Under the pieces are notes generated by a model, which was given only the letters and a program-made list of their open reading frames with translations, made no database searches and was not told the DNA's origin. Shown in pieces: positions 25,107-33,410 of a DNA stretch of 64,000 nt. This DNA is from Nibrella viscosa (GTDB lineage: Bacteria; Bacteroidota; Bacteroidia; Cytophagales; Spirosomataceae), in the NCBI RefSeq assembly GCF_039541875.1, contig NZ_BAABHB010000016.1, forward strand, positions 62,001-126,000. Reading direction: 5' to 3'. Numbering within the stretch: position 1 is the stretch's first letter; each line of letters opens with the position of its first letter. The translations under genes were made by a program, and so were the position numbers.

Positions 25107-27185
25107 ATGAAAAACAGCCTGACCAGATACCTGAAGAGCCTGCTGATGCTTTTGAGGATACTTTCGGCCGGATTGTCCGGTACTCCGCTGATGGCTCAGT
25201 CGGCCGGTGAGGTTATATACGCCTATACGCAGTCGCTGCTGGAACTGGGCCGGCATGTGCGCATCTACAAAGACCCGAAGGCCACCCTCGACATCCGGCA
25301 GGTCCGACAGCTACCCGATTCTTTGTTTGAACCCAGCCGGCAGGATGTGTTGAACTTTGGGCTGACAGGCGCCCGCATCTGGCTGAAGGTTACGCTGCAA
25401 AACCGGGCGAACGAACCGCTGTACCTCTTGTTCCGGACCCAGGATATCAACGCCGTCGATGCCTACATCACCGGCCCGGCCGGCAGCACTGCGTTTCATA
25501 CCGGCACGTACCGCCCGTTCCGGAACCGGTATTTCCTGACCAACAGCGTGGTACTGAAACTGGGCGATGCACCCACGGAGGTGTATCTCGCCGTGCAGGA
25601 GGGCAGCCGGTTTCATTTTCCGATTCTGCTGGGAACAATTCAGCCGATTGTTCAGCACTTGTATCGCGAAACACTGTTCAATGGGGCCATTCTGGGCATT
25701 ATGCTGGTGATGGCCATCGTGAATTTCTGTATCTACCTGATGCTGCGCGACCGCACCTACCTGTATTACTGCTGCTACGTGCTGCTGTCCGGGCTGATGT
25801 TTATGATGTACGAGGGCCTGACCTACGATCTGTTCTGGCGAAGCGTTCCCCCGCTTAACGACGACCGGGTTTCGTTCGTCACCCGCGTGCTGACCTTTGT
25901 TTTTGCCATTTTGTTTTCAACACGGTTTCTGCACCTCGATCAGTACCGGCCCCGGCTCAACCAGTTTTTCAAGGGGGTTGTCTGGCTGCTGCTCGTGGTT
26001 GGCCTGCTGAAGATTGCCGGCCTGTCGGTGGCGGAGACGATCTTCTATCCGCTGACGCTCTTCGGGCTGGTGTCGCTCTTTACGGCCGGCGTGCTGACCT
26101 TCCGGGCAGGATACCGGCCGGCGCGTTACTACCTGGTCGGCTGGGGGTTGTATATTCTGGGGGCAATGTCGACTATCCTGGCCCTGATGGACGTCCTCTC
26201 GTTCAAATACCTGCTCACGGCCTATGGGTATGCGTCGGGGGCTGCCTGCGAAGCCACCGTGTTGTCTTTCGCCCTCGCCGACCGGCTCAACAGCTTCCGG
26301 AAAGAGAACCTCTATTCGCAGCAGGCGGCCATTGCGCAGTTGCAGGAAAACGAGCGGCTGGTGCGTGAGCAGAACCGGCTGCTGGAAGAGAAGGTAGCGG
26401 AGCGAACGCAGGCGTTGCAGCAGTCGGTGGATGAACTGGAGCTAAAAAATGCCGAGATTATGCGGCAGCAGTCGGAACTGGAAGAGGTGCGGCTGAAAAA
26501 CCTTCGGGCCGAGTTCGCCCGGAAACTGGCCCGCATTAAGCTCAAGTCGCTGCGCGACCAGATGAACCCGCATTTTCTGTTCAACTGCATGAACACCATC
26601 GAGGCTTATATCATCGAAAACCGCCCCGACGAAGCCACGGCTTTTTTACAGAAATTTTCCAGGCTGATCCGGGCAACCCTCGAAAACTCCCTGTACGAGC
26701 ATATCCCGATCAAAAACGAGATTGAGACGCTGAACCTATACATCCAACTGGAAGAGGCCAGGGTCAACAACCGGTTTTCGCATACCGTAGACGTAAGTCC
26801 GCTATTGCTCGAACAGCCGTATACCATTCCTCCGTTGCTGCTTCAGCCGTACGTGGAAAATGCCATTCTGCACGGATTACGGCACAAACGAGACACAGCC
26901 GGCCGGCTTCACATCGATCTGTCCGTGCAGGATGAGCAACTGATCTGCACCATTGAAGACAACGGCATTGGCCGGCAGAAAGCCGCCGGGATGCGCACAA
27001 GCCGGCCGGGCAAAAGTCAGTCGCTCGGCATGAAATTTACCGGCGAACGAATGGCCGTGATGAGCGAGATCTCGGCTACGCCCTACCAGGTAGAAGTGGT
27101 CGATATCCTGGAAGGAGAGAAAACCGGAACCAAAGTAATTCTTACATTACCCTTGACCAGGCAAACCGAAACGCCGGTAGTGTAA
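25107..27185 (+). CDS. 7TMR-DISM sensor histidine kinase (LytS-type catalytic half)
   Basis: 692 residues: signal peptide (about 1-31), an extracellular beta-rich 7TMR-DISMED2-like sensor (about 45-180), seven membrane helices (about 190-400), a coiled coil (about 405-475), then a His_kinase/HATPase module. The phospho-acceptor is His489 in MNPHFLFN, and an N-box and glycine-rich box follow (YVENAILHGLRH, IEDNGIGR). The DISM sensor often binds carbohydrates. The LytTR response regulator starts 34 bp downstream and is the obvious partner. Confidence 0.93.
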   Translation: MKNSLTRYLKSLLMLLRILSAGLSGTPLMAQSAGEVIYAYTQSLLELGRHVRIYKDPKATLDIRQVRQLPDSLFEPSRQDVLNFGLTGARIWLKVTLQNRANEPLYLLFRTQDINAVDAYITGPAGSTAFHTGTYRPFRNRYFLTNSVVLKLGDAPTEVYLAVQEGSRFHFPILLGTIQPIVQHLYRETLFNGAILGIMLVMAIVNFCIYLMLRDRTYLYYCCYVLLSGLMFMMYEGLTYDLFWRSVPPLNDDRVSFVTRVLTFVFAILFSTRFLHLDQYRPRLNQFFKGVVWLLLVVGLLKIAGLSVAETIFYPLTLFGLVSLFTAGVLTFRAGYRPARYYLVGWGLYILGAMSTILALMDVLSFKYLLTAYGYASGAACEATVLSFALADRLNSFRKENLYSQQAAIAQLQENERLVREQNRLLEEKVAERTQALQQSVDELELKNAEIMRQQSELEEVRLKNLRAEFARKLARIKLKSLRDQMNPHFLFNCMNTIEAYIIENRPDEATAFLQKFSRLIRATLENSLYEHIPIKNEIETLNLYIQLEEARVNNRFSHTVDVSPLLLEQPYTIPPLLLQPYVENAILHGLRHKRDTAGRLHIDLSVQDEQLICTIEDNGIGRQKAAGMRTSRPGKSQSLGMKFTGERMAVMSEISATPYQVEVVDILEGEKTGTKVILTLPLTRQTETPVV

Positions 27186-27219
27186 ACCTCAAACCCCAAC
27201 TCTTTTTAACCCGACAGCC

Positions 27220-27975
27220 ATGAACGTTATTCTGATAGACGACGAGCGGCCGGCCCTGATTACGCTCCGGCACAAGCTCCTGAAATACAATAGCCCCATC
27301 AATATCGTGGCGATGTGTGAAGAGCCCGAAGATGGGCTGGCTCAGATCAACCGGCTGAAGCCCGATGTGGTTTTTCTGGACGTAGAGATGCCGGGCATGA
27401 ACGGATTCGATCTGCTGGAGCAACTGCCCGCCCTGGATTTCGAGGTAGTGTTTACTACGGCCCACGATGAGTTTACCATTCAGGCCATCCGTGTAAGTGC
27501 GTTCGATTACCTGCTCAAGCCCGTCGATGAGGAAGAGCTTCGGAAGACGCTCGACCGGCTGACCGCTTGTCTGAAAGAGAAAGTAGACCGGAACCACTTC
27601 CGGGAGTTCCAGCACCTGCTGAAAAGCCTGCGGGGCGAACCCGAAAAAGTAAAGAAGCTGCCCATTGCCACTATGGATGGCATTTTACTGCTGCCCCTGT
27701 CGGACATTATCCGCATTGAAGCAATGGGCAGTTATACCGCGTTTTACTGCAGCCGCAAGCAGAAGATCGTGGCTTCCAAATCCATCGCCGAGTTCGACCA
27801 CCTGTGCGATACGGAGACGTTCTTTAAGGTTCATAAATCGCATATCATCAACCTGAATTTTGTCGAGAAATACATCAGGGGCGAAGGCGGCTCGGTTATT
27901 CTGGCCGACGGCAGCGAAGTGGGCGTTTCCCGCCGGTCCAAAGCCGAACTGCTGGAGCGGCTGTTTTTGAAGTAA
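27220..27975 (+). CDS. LytTR-family response regulator
   Basis: 251 residues. The receiver domain (about 1-120) carries the acidic pair DDE near residue 7 and the phospho-acceptor D54 in VVFLDVEMPGMNGFD, with the conserved Lys in YLLKPVDEEEL. The C-terminal LytTR domain (about 150-250) has the IRIEAMGSYTAFY and FFKVHKSHIINLNFVEKY signatures and binds DNA. It is the cognate partner of the kinase at 25107. Its stop codon lies at the edge of the palindrome at 27984. Confidence 0.95.
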   Translation: MNVILIDDERPALITLRHKLLKYNSPINIVAMCEEPEDGLAQINRLKPDVVFLDVEMPGMNGFDLLEQLPALDFEVVFTTAHDEFTIQAIRVSAFDYLLKPVDEEELRKTLDRLTACLKEKVDRNHFREFQHLLKSLRGEPEKVKKLPIATMDGILLLPLSDIIRIEAMGSYTAFYCSRKQKIVASKSIAEFDHLCDTETFFKVHKSHIINLNFVEKYIRGEGGSVILADGSEVGVSRRSKAELLERLFLK

Positions 27976-27983
27976 TGTACCCC

Positions 27984-28037
27984 GTACCCCGGAATGTAAT
28001 TCCGGATTATGTAAGCCGGAATTACATTCCGGGGTAC
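27984..28037. repeat. Palindromic element, 22-bp perfect arms
   Basis: Arms of 22 bp containing GTACCCCGGAATG and CATTCCGGGGTAC enclose a 10-nt loop. It starts 8 bp after the LytTR regulator stop and may act as its terminator. The same outer motif (GTAATGTACCCCGG) begins the larger palindrome at 33285, on the other side of the restriction-modification genes. Confidence 0.85.
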
Positions 28038-28144
28038 ATAAAATAGCCTCCTAATTTCATACGGGATTTTAGTTCTATGGTTATTTTTCTGAATCAATCA
28101 GCCCGTAACCTGTCTCACCTAGCATCTTCTAATAAACATCTTTA

Positions 28145-30724
28145 TCAATCTTCCAGCAAATTCTCCAGCCTACTCCTGAACGGGTCATCTTTATAAACCA
28201 ATCGTCCATCCTGTAAATACCCAAAAAACTCTGCGTAGTCTTGTGGACTTAGAAAATGAAACAGGTATGTTTGAGCAATACCATTTTCTTCCAGACTGGT
28301 ATTCAGTTCCCGGAAATGTTGCCGGGCATAGCGTAGTTTGGCTTTGTTCTCGGGGCTTACATCGCCATCTGCTTTTATTTCTACTACAAGCACAAATTCG
28401 TGTTCGTCTGTCTTAATCAATAGCAGAAAATCAGGATTAAACTTCCCCAATCGACTATGCTTGCCAGCATCGGAGGTGATGGAGTACTCAATCTCATAAA
28501 ACCGCTGGTTTTTCGACTTAACCCAAGCCGTTATTTTGGCCGCATTTTCGGGTTTAGTTAATAGTTCGATAAATTTTCGCTCCGGTTCGGCTGTGCTAAA
28601 AACTAAATCAACTGGCGTTTTCAGTAAAGCAGTCTTAACCTCTTTTATTGCTTTTCTGGGCAAGGACTCATCTTCTAACACGGCTGTACAAATAGCCCGA
28701 ACCTCATCATCTACCAGTTCTGTCTCATAATCCGGGCTGTAAAATACACTGCTGTCGCGCCGAAGGTTACTGACGGATAAGGTTTCCCGTTCGCGGTTTA
28801 TGGTCGAAATTGCAATTGGTTTTGTCGCCACCCGTTTGGTGACGACCTTTTTGGAAGTCTTACGTAGCAAAGTGTTAAAAGAGTTGAAGATAGCCTGTTG
28901 GTTGTGCTTATCCAGATAATCTCCCTCAATTGCCCGAGCCTCCATTGAGTTGCGGATAAGCCGTTCGATGACCTCTTTCGGTGGTAGATTGTTCTTGGTG
29001 TACTCGCCGTCTTTTAATTTTAGCGTGACTCCTTCCCACTCTCGAATCCTGAATTCTTCATAAATCTTATTGACAATACTTTCGACCGAAAAAAGCTCCT
29101 TTTCAATGCGATATTCGACGGTTCGCTCGTGCGCTCTGGTGTTGACAAATGTGGTAATTGGGTTGTACGCATCTATCTGAGCGGCTAATTTTATCTCTTC
29201 TTTGGAATAATCGAAAACCGCGTTTGGACGTTTTACTGGCGTTTCTTCCTGCGTTTTGGTGTAATTGATATTGTACACCGTAAAGTGGTAGTTAGCCCGT
29301 TCTCCGGTTTGGAGCGGTTGCGCCACCAACTTCAATTCCAGTTCCAGAATTTCGTCGACTAGTCCCTTAATTTTTCCGGTCCAGTTGTCGTGGTTAAAGA
29401 CTACTACGATGGCTTTTGGGTAATCTGCGGGTAAACGTAATCCCCGACCTAACACCTGTGCGATTAGCAGTTTTGAGTTAAATGCCCGCTCTTCCATCGG
29501 TACAATCTGAAAGACGTTTTTAACGTCCCAACCCTCGGTCAGCATTGATACCGAGACAATCCATTCAAACGTACTGTTCTGCTTATCGACATGAGGTAGA
29601 TACAACTCAACGTTCTGTTTGTGTTTTGAAGTCACAATTAACACTTTGTCTGAACGCACGCCTTCAATCGGTACGTTTTCTTTCCTGACCAGAAACTCGC
29701 ATAATTCTTCCTTGAGTCGTTCGGCCTGAATAATATCCTGCGTCACAAGGAGCGTCAGCGGCTTCAGCTTGCTGCCATATAAGTCTTTGTTACGCTGATG
29801 GTTCTGGTAAATCTTCTGGAACTGCTCGTCGCGTTCCTGTGTCTGCTCGTCTTTGGCTACGTAGTCAACCGTTTTGACAAAGCCGTCTTCAATTGCCTGC
29901 CGGAGCGAATACCGGTAGACGACATCGTTCACGTAATCATTTTCAACATAGGCCGTTCCCGTGAAGCCCAGCATGTACCGAAACCCAAAACCATTGTTTA
30001 ACAGAAACTCTTTCCATTTCTTAAGACCCTTACTGTCAGCATCGTTTCCGATGATTTTGTTATACACATGATGTACTTCATCGTTTAATACCAGACAACG
30101 CTCCCCTTTACCAAAACCTAGACTATCCTGAATGGAACTGCTGTTGCGGCCATACACGGCGTGGATGTTTTCTATGCAGATGTCTCCGTTCTGAATCGTG
30201 CGGGTACCGTCGATAATGCTTGGGTTGGCATATACCGCCAGTGCCGGAATCGCGTTTTTTAAAGTACTGTTCGTGGTCAGTTCCCTGAACTTTTCGGTAA
30301 GTCCTTTTTCGATGGTTAAAGACGGACACAGCACCAGCACTTTATCGACAAAGCCCAGGCCGAGTGCCAGTTGTGCAATGCCGTACATGACAAAGCTTTT
30401 TCCGGTACCAGTTGCTAAATCCAGCGTAGCTGACAGCAGATTAGGCAACTGTAACCTTCGTTTGTAGTCGATGAGGTCATTATACCGGTCCTGCAGGCTC
30501 TCGTTTTTTCGATAGTTTTCTTCAACAAGCTGCTCAATAGTCGCGTATTTGCCCGAAAACAGATAAATAATAGCGGTCTGTATAGCCTTTTTCTGATAAG
30601 CCCGGTCCTGACAAAGAATATCCAGATACCGGTCCCAAGCCGAAAGATTTAGTTTTATGGGGTCGTAATTAGTGCTGACTTGTAACACTAAATCCTGTGT
30701 ATTATATGTTTTAATTTCCTGCAT
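28145..30724 (-). CDS. Type III-like restriction endonuclease, Res subunit
   Basis: 859 residues. The helicase motor has Walker A LDLATGTGKS (101-110) and a DEVH box at 215-218. Later helicase motifs include SMLTEGWDVKNV and QVLGRGLRLP. The C-terminus has a PD-(D/E)xK nuclease core: Pro764-Asp765 (FNPDFLLL) and Glu782-x-Lys784 (VVEIKAD). Res cuts DNA after ATP-driven travel from unmethylated sites and needs Mod for recognition. Its start codon overlaps the Mod stop by 1 nt (TAATG), so stoichiometry is coupled. It appears intact. Confidence 0.93.
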   Translation of the reverse strand: MQEIKTYNTQDLVLQVSTNYDPIKLNLSAWDRYLDILCQDRAYQKKAIQTAIIYLFSGKYATIEQLVEENYRKNESLQDRYNDLIDYKRRLQLPNLLSATLDLATGTGKSFVMYGIAQLALGLGFVDKVLVLCPSLTIEKGLTEKFRELTTNSTLKNAIPALAVYANPSIIDGTRTIQNGDICIENIHAVYGRNSSSIQDSLGFGKGERCLVLNDEVHHVYNKIIGNDADSKGLKKWKEFLLNNGFGFRYMLGFTGTAYVENDYVNDVVYRYSLRQAIEDGFVKTVDYVAKDEQTQERDEQFQKIYQNHQRNKDLYGSKLKPLTLLVTQDIIQAERLKEELCEFLVRKENVPIEGVRSDKVLIVTSKHKQNVELYLPHVDKQNSTFEWIVSVSMLTEGWDVKNVFQIVPMEERAFNSKLLIAQVLGRGLRLPADYPKAIVVVFNHDNWTGKIKGLVDEILELELKLVAQPLQTGERANYHFTVYNINYTKTQEETPVKRPNAVFDYSKEEIKLAAQIDAYNPITTFVNTRAHERTVEYRIEKELFSVESIVNKIYEEFRIREWEGVTLKLKDGEYTKNNLPPKEVIERLIRNSMEARAIEGDYLDKHNQQAIFNSFNTLLRKTSKKVVTKRVATKPIAISTINRERETLSVSNLRRDSSVFYSPDYETELVDDEVRAICTAVLEDESLPRKAIKEVKTALLKTPVDLVFSTAEPERKFIELLTKPENAAKITAWVKSKNQRFYEIEYSITSDAGKHSRLGKFNPDFLLLIKTDEHEFVLVVEIKADGDVSPENKAKLRYARQHFRELNTSLEENGIAQTYLFHFLSPQDYAEFFGYLQDGRLVYKDDPFRSRLENLLED

Positions 30725-32784
30725 TACTGCACTGGCTTAAATTCTATTTTAAACTCATTTCCGTAGATGTCGATGAATACGACAGCTACCCTTGCACCCA
30801 CCGAGGTAAGCGGAATCCGTAAATCGGTTTGGTTTGTCAGTTCCTGACGGAGTTGTTCGACAAAGAGGTTTCCTCCTTCAGATTCAGCTTTTTCAAGGTC
30901 TTTCTGCTTCTGTTTGCGGGAGGCAATCAGGTCGGCAGCAAACACAGAGCCTGTCATCAAAAACTCACTACCGTTATAGTCGGCGTCCCAAAGCACCATC
31001 GACAGACTCTCGAAGTTTGCCATGTCGCGTCCGGTGCCTTCTTCTGAATACAGGGAGGTAAAATGACTGATAATTAGCTCGCTTCCTTCCAGGCGGCTTT
31101 CTACCTTTGGCTGCCGCATGAAGTGAAACCCCACCGCATCAGACAGGTCATTGATTTTACTTTTGCTCTGCGGCTGACGGAACCGGGCAAATTCTTTTTT
31201 GTGCAGTTCCTGAATAATCTGGTAGGGTACTTTCAGAAAGTAATACCGCACACCCTCAATCTCATGGTAATCGGCAATGAAACCAACCTGATTAGCGGGG
31301 GCAATGATGTAAAACCGATTGCCCACCCGACCCCGCAATGAACTATGCAGGTCGTTCAGAAAATCTTCATCCACTTCCGATTCTTTGAAGTCCCAGAAGT
31401 TCCAAATCATGGCATAGTAGCCGAATCGCTGCCCATCGACCCGAATACCGTTTATATGTTGAGACTTCGGGTCTATCTCAAATAGATTCAGTACGAACGC
31501 CCGGTAATTGTCGCGGTCGAGTTGGTTGAGTTTGGCGATGTCGTACAACCCGGCGTTAACAGTGGCAAACGTGCGGGCTGGGATGCCGTGTTTTTGCTTG
31601 GGATTAGTCAGACTTTTGCTGTTCTGAATCTGTAACAGCCGCTTTTGCATGGTATAGAACGACAGCTTACCGATGTCGCATGTAATCCAGCGACGGCCCA
31701 ATTTTTCGGCCACAGCGGCAGTGGTGCCACTCCCACCGAAAAAGTCGAAAACAATGTCGTTGAGGTTGGTAGAGGCTTCGATTATGCGCTTTAGCAGTTC
31801 CTCTGGTTTTTGGGTGGGGTAGCCGGTGCTATCCTGTTCTACAAAAGCATACGTACCAACTGGATAGTCATTGAATGCTTCTGCAATTTCGTCCTTTCCA
31901 ATCCAAACATCCCACGCAGTCTGAGGACGGTTTTTGTTTGCCTCCTCTATGGCTTCCTCTTTAGTTAGATTTGGATTTTTGCAGATGTATGTTTTAAGGT
32001 AATTGGAACCGCCACTACTCTCTCTACCTCTGGTGTAAAACCAACCATTTTCATCCTTTACCAACGCATTTGTTATACGTTTTGAATAGCCCAGCCGAGG
32101 AGGAGGATTAAAGGCAGCGTTAGGTGCTTTGTAACAATAAATAGTCTCATGGGCTTTTGGGAAGAACTTGCCTGACCCCATGAGCCCACAAACCCAAACT
32201 ATTTCGGCAAATTGAAAGCCTGTAAATACCTCATCAAGAAGCAGCTTAATAGTATGTCCTTTTTTTACGTCCAAATGCACATATATAGTACCATCACTTG
32301 CCAGTATCTCCTTTGCAACTATAAGTCGGCGTCGTAAAAATTCAACAAAATCACTGCCTTTCGCTTTATCCGTGTAGGCTAGTTGGCCAGTTTTACTATT
32401 AAAATCTGAATCTGTTGCAAACGGTGGGTCAATGTAAATTAGCTTTACCTGTCCTTTTACGCGGTCGCGGATGAGTTCGTCCGTGTTGGCGTAAAGGGTT
32501 TTCAGGAATTGAAGGTTATCACCAAACACCATCAGGTTGCGCCAGCCGTCAGCAAAACCTTCACGTGTGCCGTTAAACACCTTTTCGACCTGTAACGGCA
32601 TGGCGGTGGTTCCGTCCTCGTCGGCTAACAAGTCTTCTTTACGCATTTTGCCGGCATATACTAACTCGTATTCGCGTTGAAGGGTCGGGAAGAGCTTGTA
32701 TTTGAAGTCAGCGGGAAGTGGTTCGCCATTTTGGAGTTTATCAATCAGGAAAAGACGTTCGTCTTCAGACAGTTGCGGAATCAT
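30724..32784 (-). CDS. Type III-like DNA adenine methyltransferase, Mod subunit
   Basis: 686 residues. The catalytic motif IV is DPPF at 119-122 and the SAM-binding motif I is FDFFGGSGTT (about 346-355); this order is that of beta-class N6-adenine methyltransferases. The region between (about 200-320) and the C-terminus would hold target recognition and Res contact. The length is normal for Mod. It methylates host sites and also guides Res. It is divergent from the XRE regulator with a 102-bp AT-rich gap containing repeated TAGTG motifs. Confidence 0.94.
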   Translation of the reverse strand: MIPQLSEDERLFLIDKLQNGEPLPADFKYKLFPTLQREYELVYAGKMRKEDLLADEDGTTAMPLQVEKVFNGTREGFADGWRNLMVFGDNLQFLKTLYANTDELIRDRVKGQVKLIYIDPPFATDSDFNSKTGQLAYTDKAKGSDFVEFLRRRLIVAKEILASDGTIYVHLDVKKGHTIKLLLDEVFTGFQFAEIVWVCGLMGSGKFFPKAHETIYCYKAPNAAFNPPPRLGYSKRITNALVKDENGWFYTRGRESSGGSNYLKTYICKNPNLTKEEAIEEANKNRPQTAWDVWIGKDEIAEAFNDYPVGTYAFVEQDSTGYPTQKPEELLKRIIEASTNLNDIVFDFFGGSGTTAAVAEKLGRRWITCDIGKLSFYTMQKRLLQIQNSKSLTNPKQKHGIPARTFATVNAGLYDIAKLNQLDRDNYRAFVLNLFEIDPKSQHINGIRVDGQRFGYYAMIWNFWDFKESEVDEDFLNDLHSSLRGRVGNRFYIIAPANQVGFIADYHEIEGVRYYFLKVPYQIIQELHKKEFARFRQPQSKSKINDLSDAVGFHFMRQPKVESRLEGSELIISHFTSLYSEEGTGRDMANFESLSMVLWDADYNGSEFLMTGSVFAADLIASRKQKQKDLEKAESEGGNLFVEQLRQELTNQTDLRIPLTSVGARVAVVFIDIYGNEFKIEFKPVQ

Positions 32785-32802
32785 AAGGTTACAAAAAGCG
32801 TA

Positions 32803-32851
32803 ACCACTAAGAAAATATAACTATTAGTGATCTTTCAAAACTTATAGTGGT
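32803..32851. promoter_or_regulatory. Candidate operator between mod and the XRE regulator
   Basis: Three TAGTG-type half-sites occur in 49 bp: ACCACTA (32803-32809, inverted), TAGTGA (32825-32830) and TAGTGGT (32845-32851). The first and third form an inverted pair. The spacer is AT-rich and should carry divergent promoters. Binding by the XRE protein is an inference. Confidence 0.45.
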
Positions 32852-32886
32852 ATATTAGCAACTTAGAGTAATAATTTATTACAACT

Positions 32887-33261
32887 ATGGAACCGCTGCA
32901 AATTGGAAATAAGATTAAAAAGCTGCGTGAACTACGAAATTTCACGCAAGATTATATGGCTGAGGCTTTACAGATGTCGCAGGCAGGCTACGGCAAGATT
33001 GAACGAGACGAAACGGATATTTCACTGTCTCGTTTGCAACAGATTGCCAGTGTGTTGAAAGTAGAATTAAACGAGCTAATAGGCTTTGATGATAAACTGG
33101 TAATCTTTGGTGCTATGCATACACATGCTACAGCAAATAATGGAGTCTTTTTAGGCAAGGAGAATTTCGACAACGAGCGTAAGTTGTACGAAGGGCAGAT
33201 TAAGCAATTGGAGGAGCAGGTAGTTTATCTGAAAGGATTGCTAGATAAGGTGCTACGGTAA
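32887..33261 (+). CDS. XRE-family transcriptional regulator with C-terminal coiled coil
   Basis: 124 residues. The helix-turn-helix (about 6-62: IKKLRELRNFTQDYMAEALQMSQAGYGKIERDE) is a standard XRE/Cro domain. The C-terminus (about 92-124) is a heptad coiled coil (LYEGQIKQLEEQVVYLKGLLDKVL), so it probably dimerises. It is transcribed away from mod/res and probably controls the system, or its own promoter, much like controller proteins in other R-M systems. Low GC relative to flanking genes fits acquisition with the R-M genes. Confidence 0.88.
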   Translation: MEPLQIGNKIKKLRELRNFTQDYMAEALQMSQAGYGKIERDETDISLSRLQQIASVLKVELNELIGFDDKLVIFGAMHTHATANNGVFLGKENFDNERKLYEGQIKQLEEQVVYLKGLLDKVLR

Positions 33262-33284
33262 AACGCCAACAGAGCCGCTGGCAA

Positions 33285-33410
33285 GTAATGTACCCCGGAC
33301 CGGCTGGCCGGAGCCATGTAATTCCGGCCGTTTTATGCCTTTTACAATGTTTGTGGGTTTTCAACGGCCGGAATTACATGGCTCCGGCCAGCCGGTCCGG
33401 GGTACGTTAC
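33285..33410. repeat. Long palindromic element, 48-bp arms
   Basis: Arms of 48 bp with one mismatch (33285-33332 and 33363-33410) around a 30-nt spacer. It shares GTAATGTACCCCGG and ATGTAATTCCGG with the element at 27984. Its right arm includes the stop codon of the hydrolase gene (33407). It may terminate both convergent genes, or be a member of a mobile palindromic repeat family. Confidence 0.85.
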
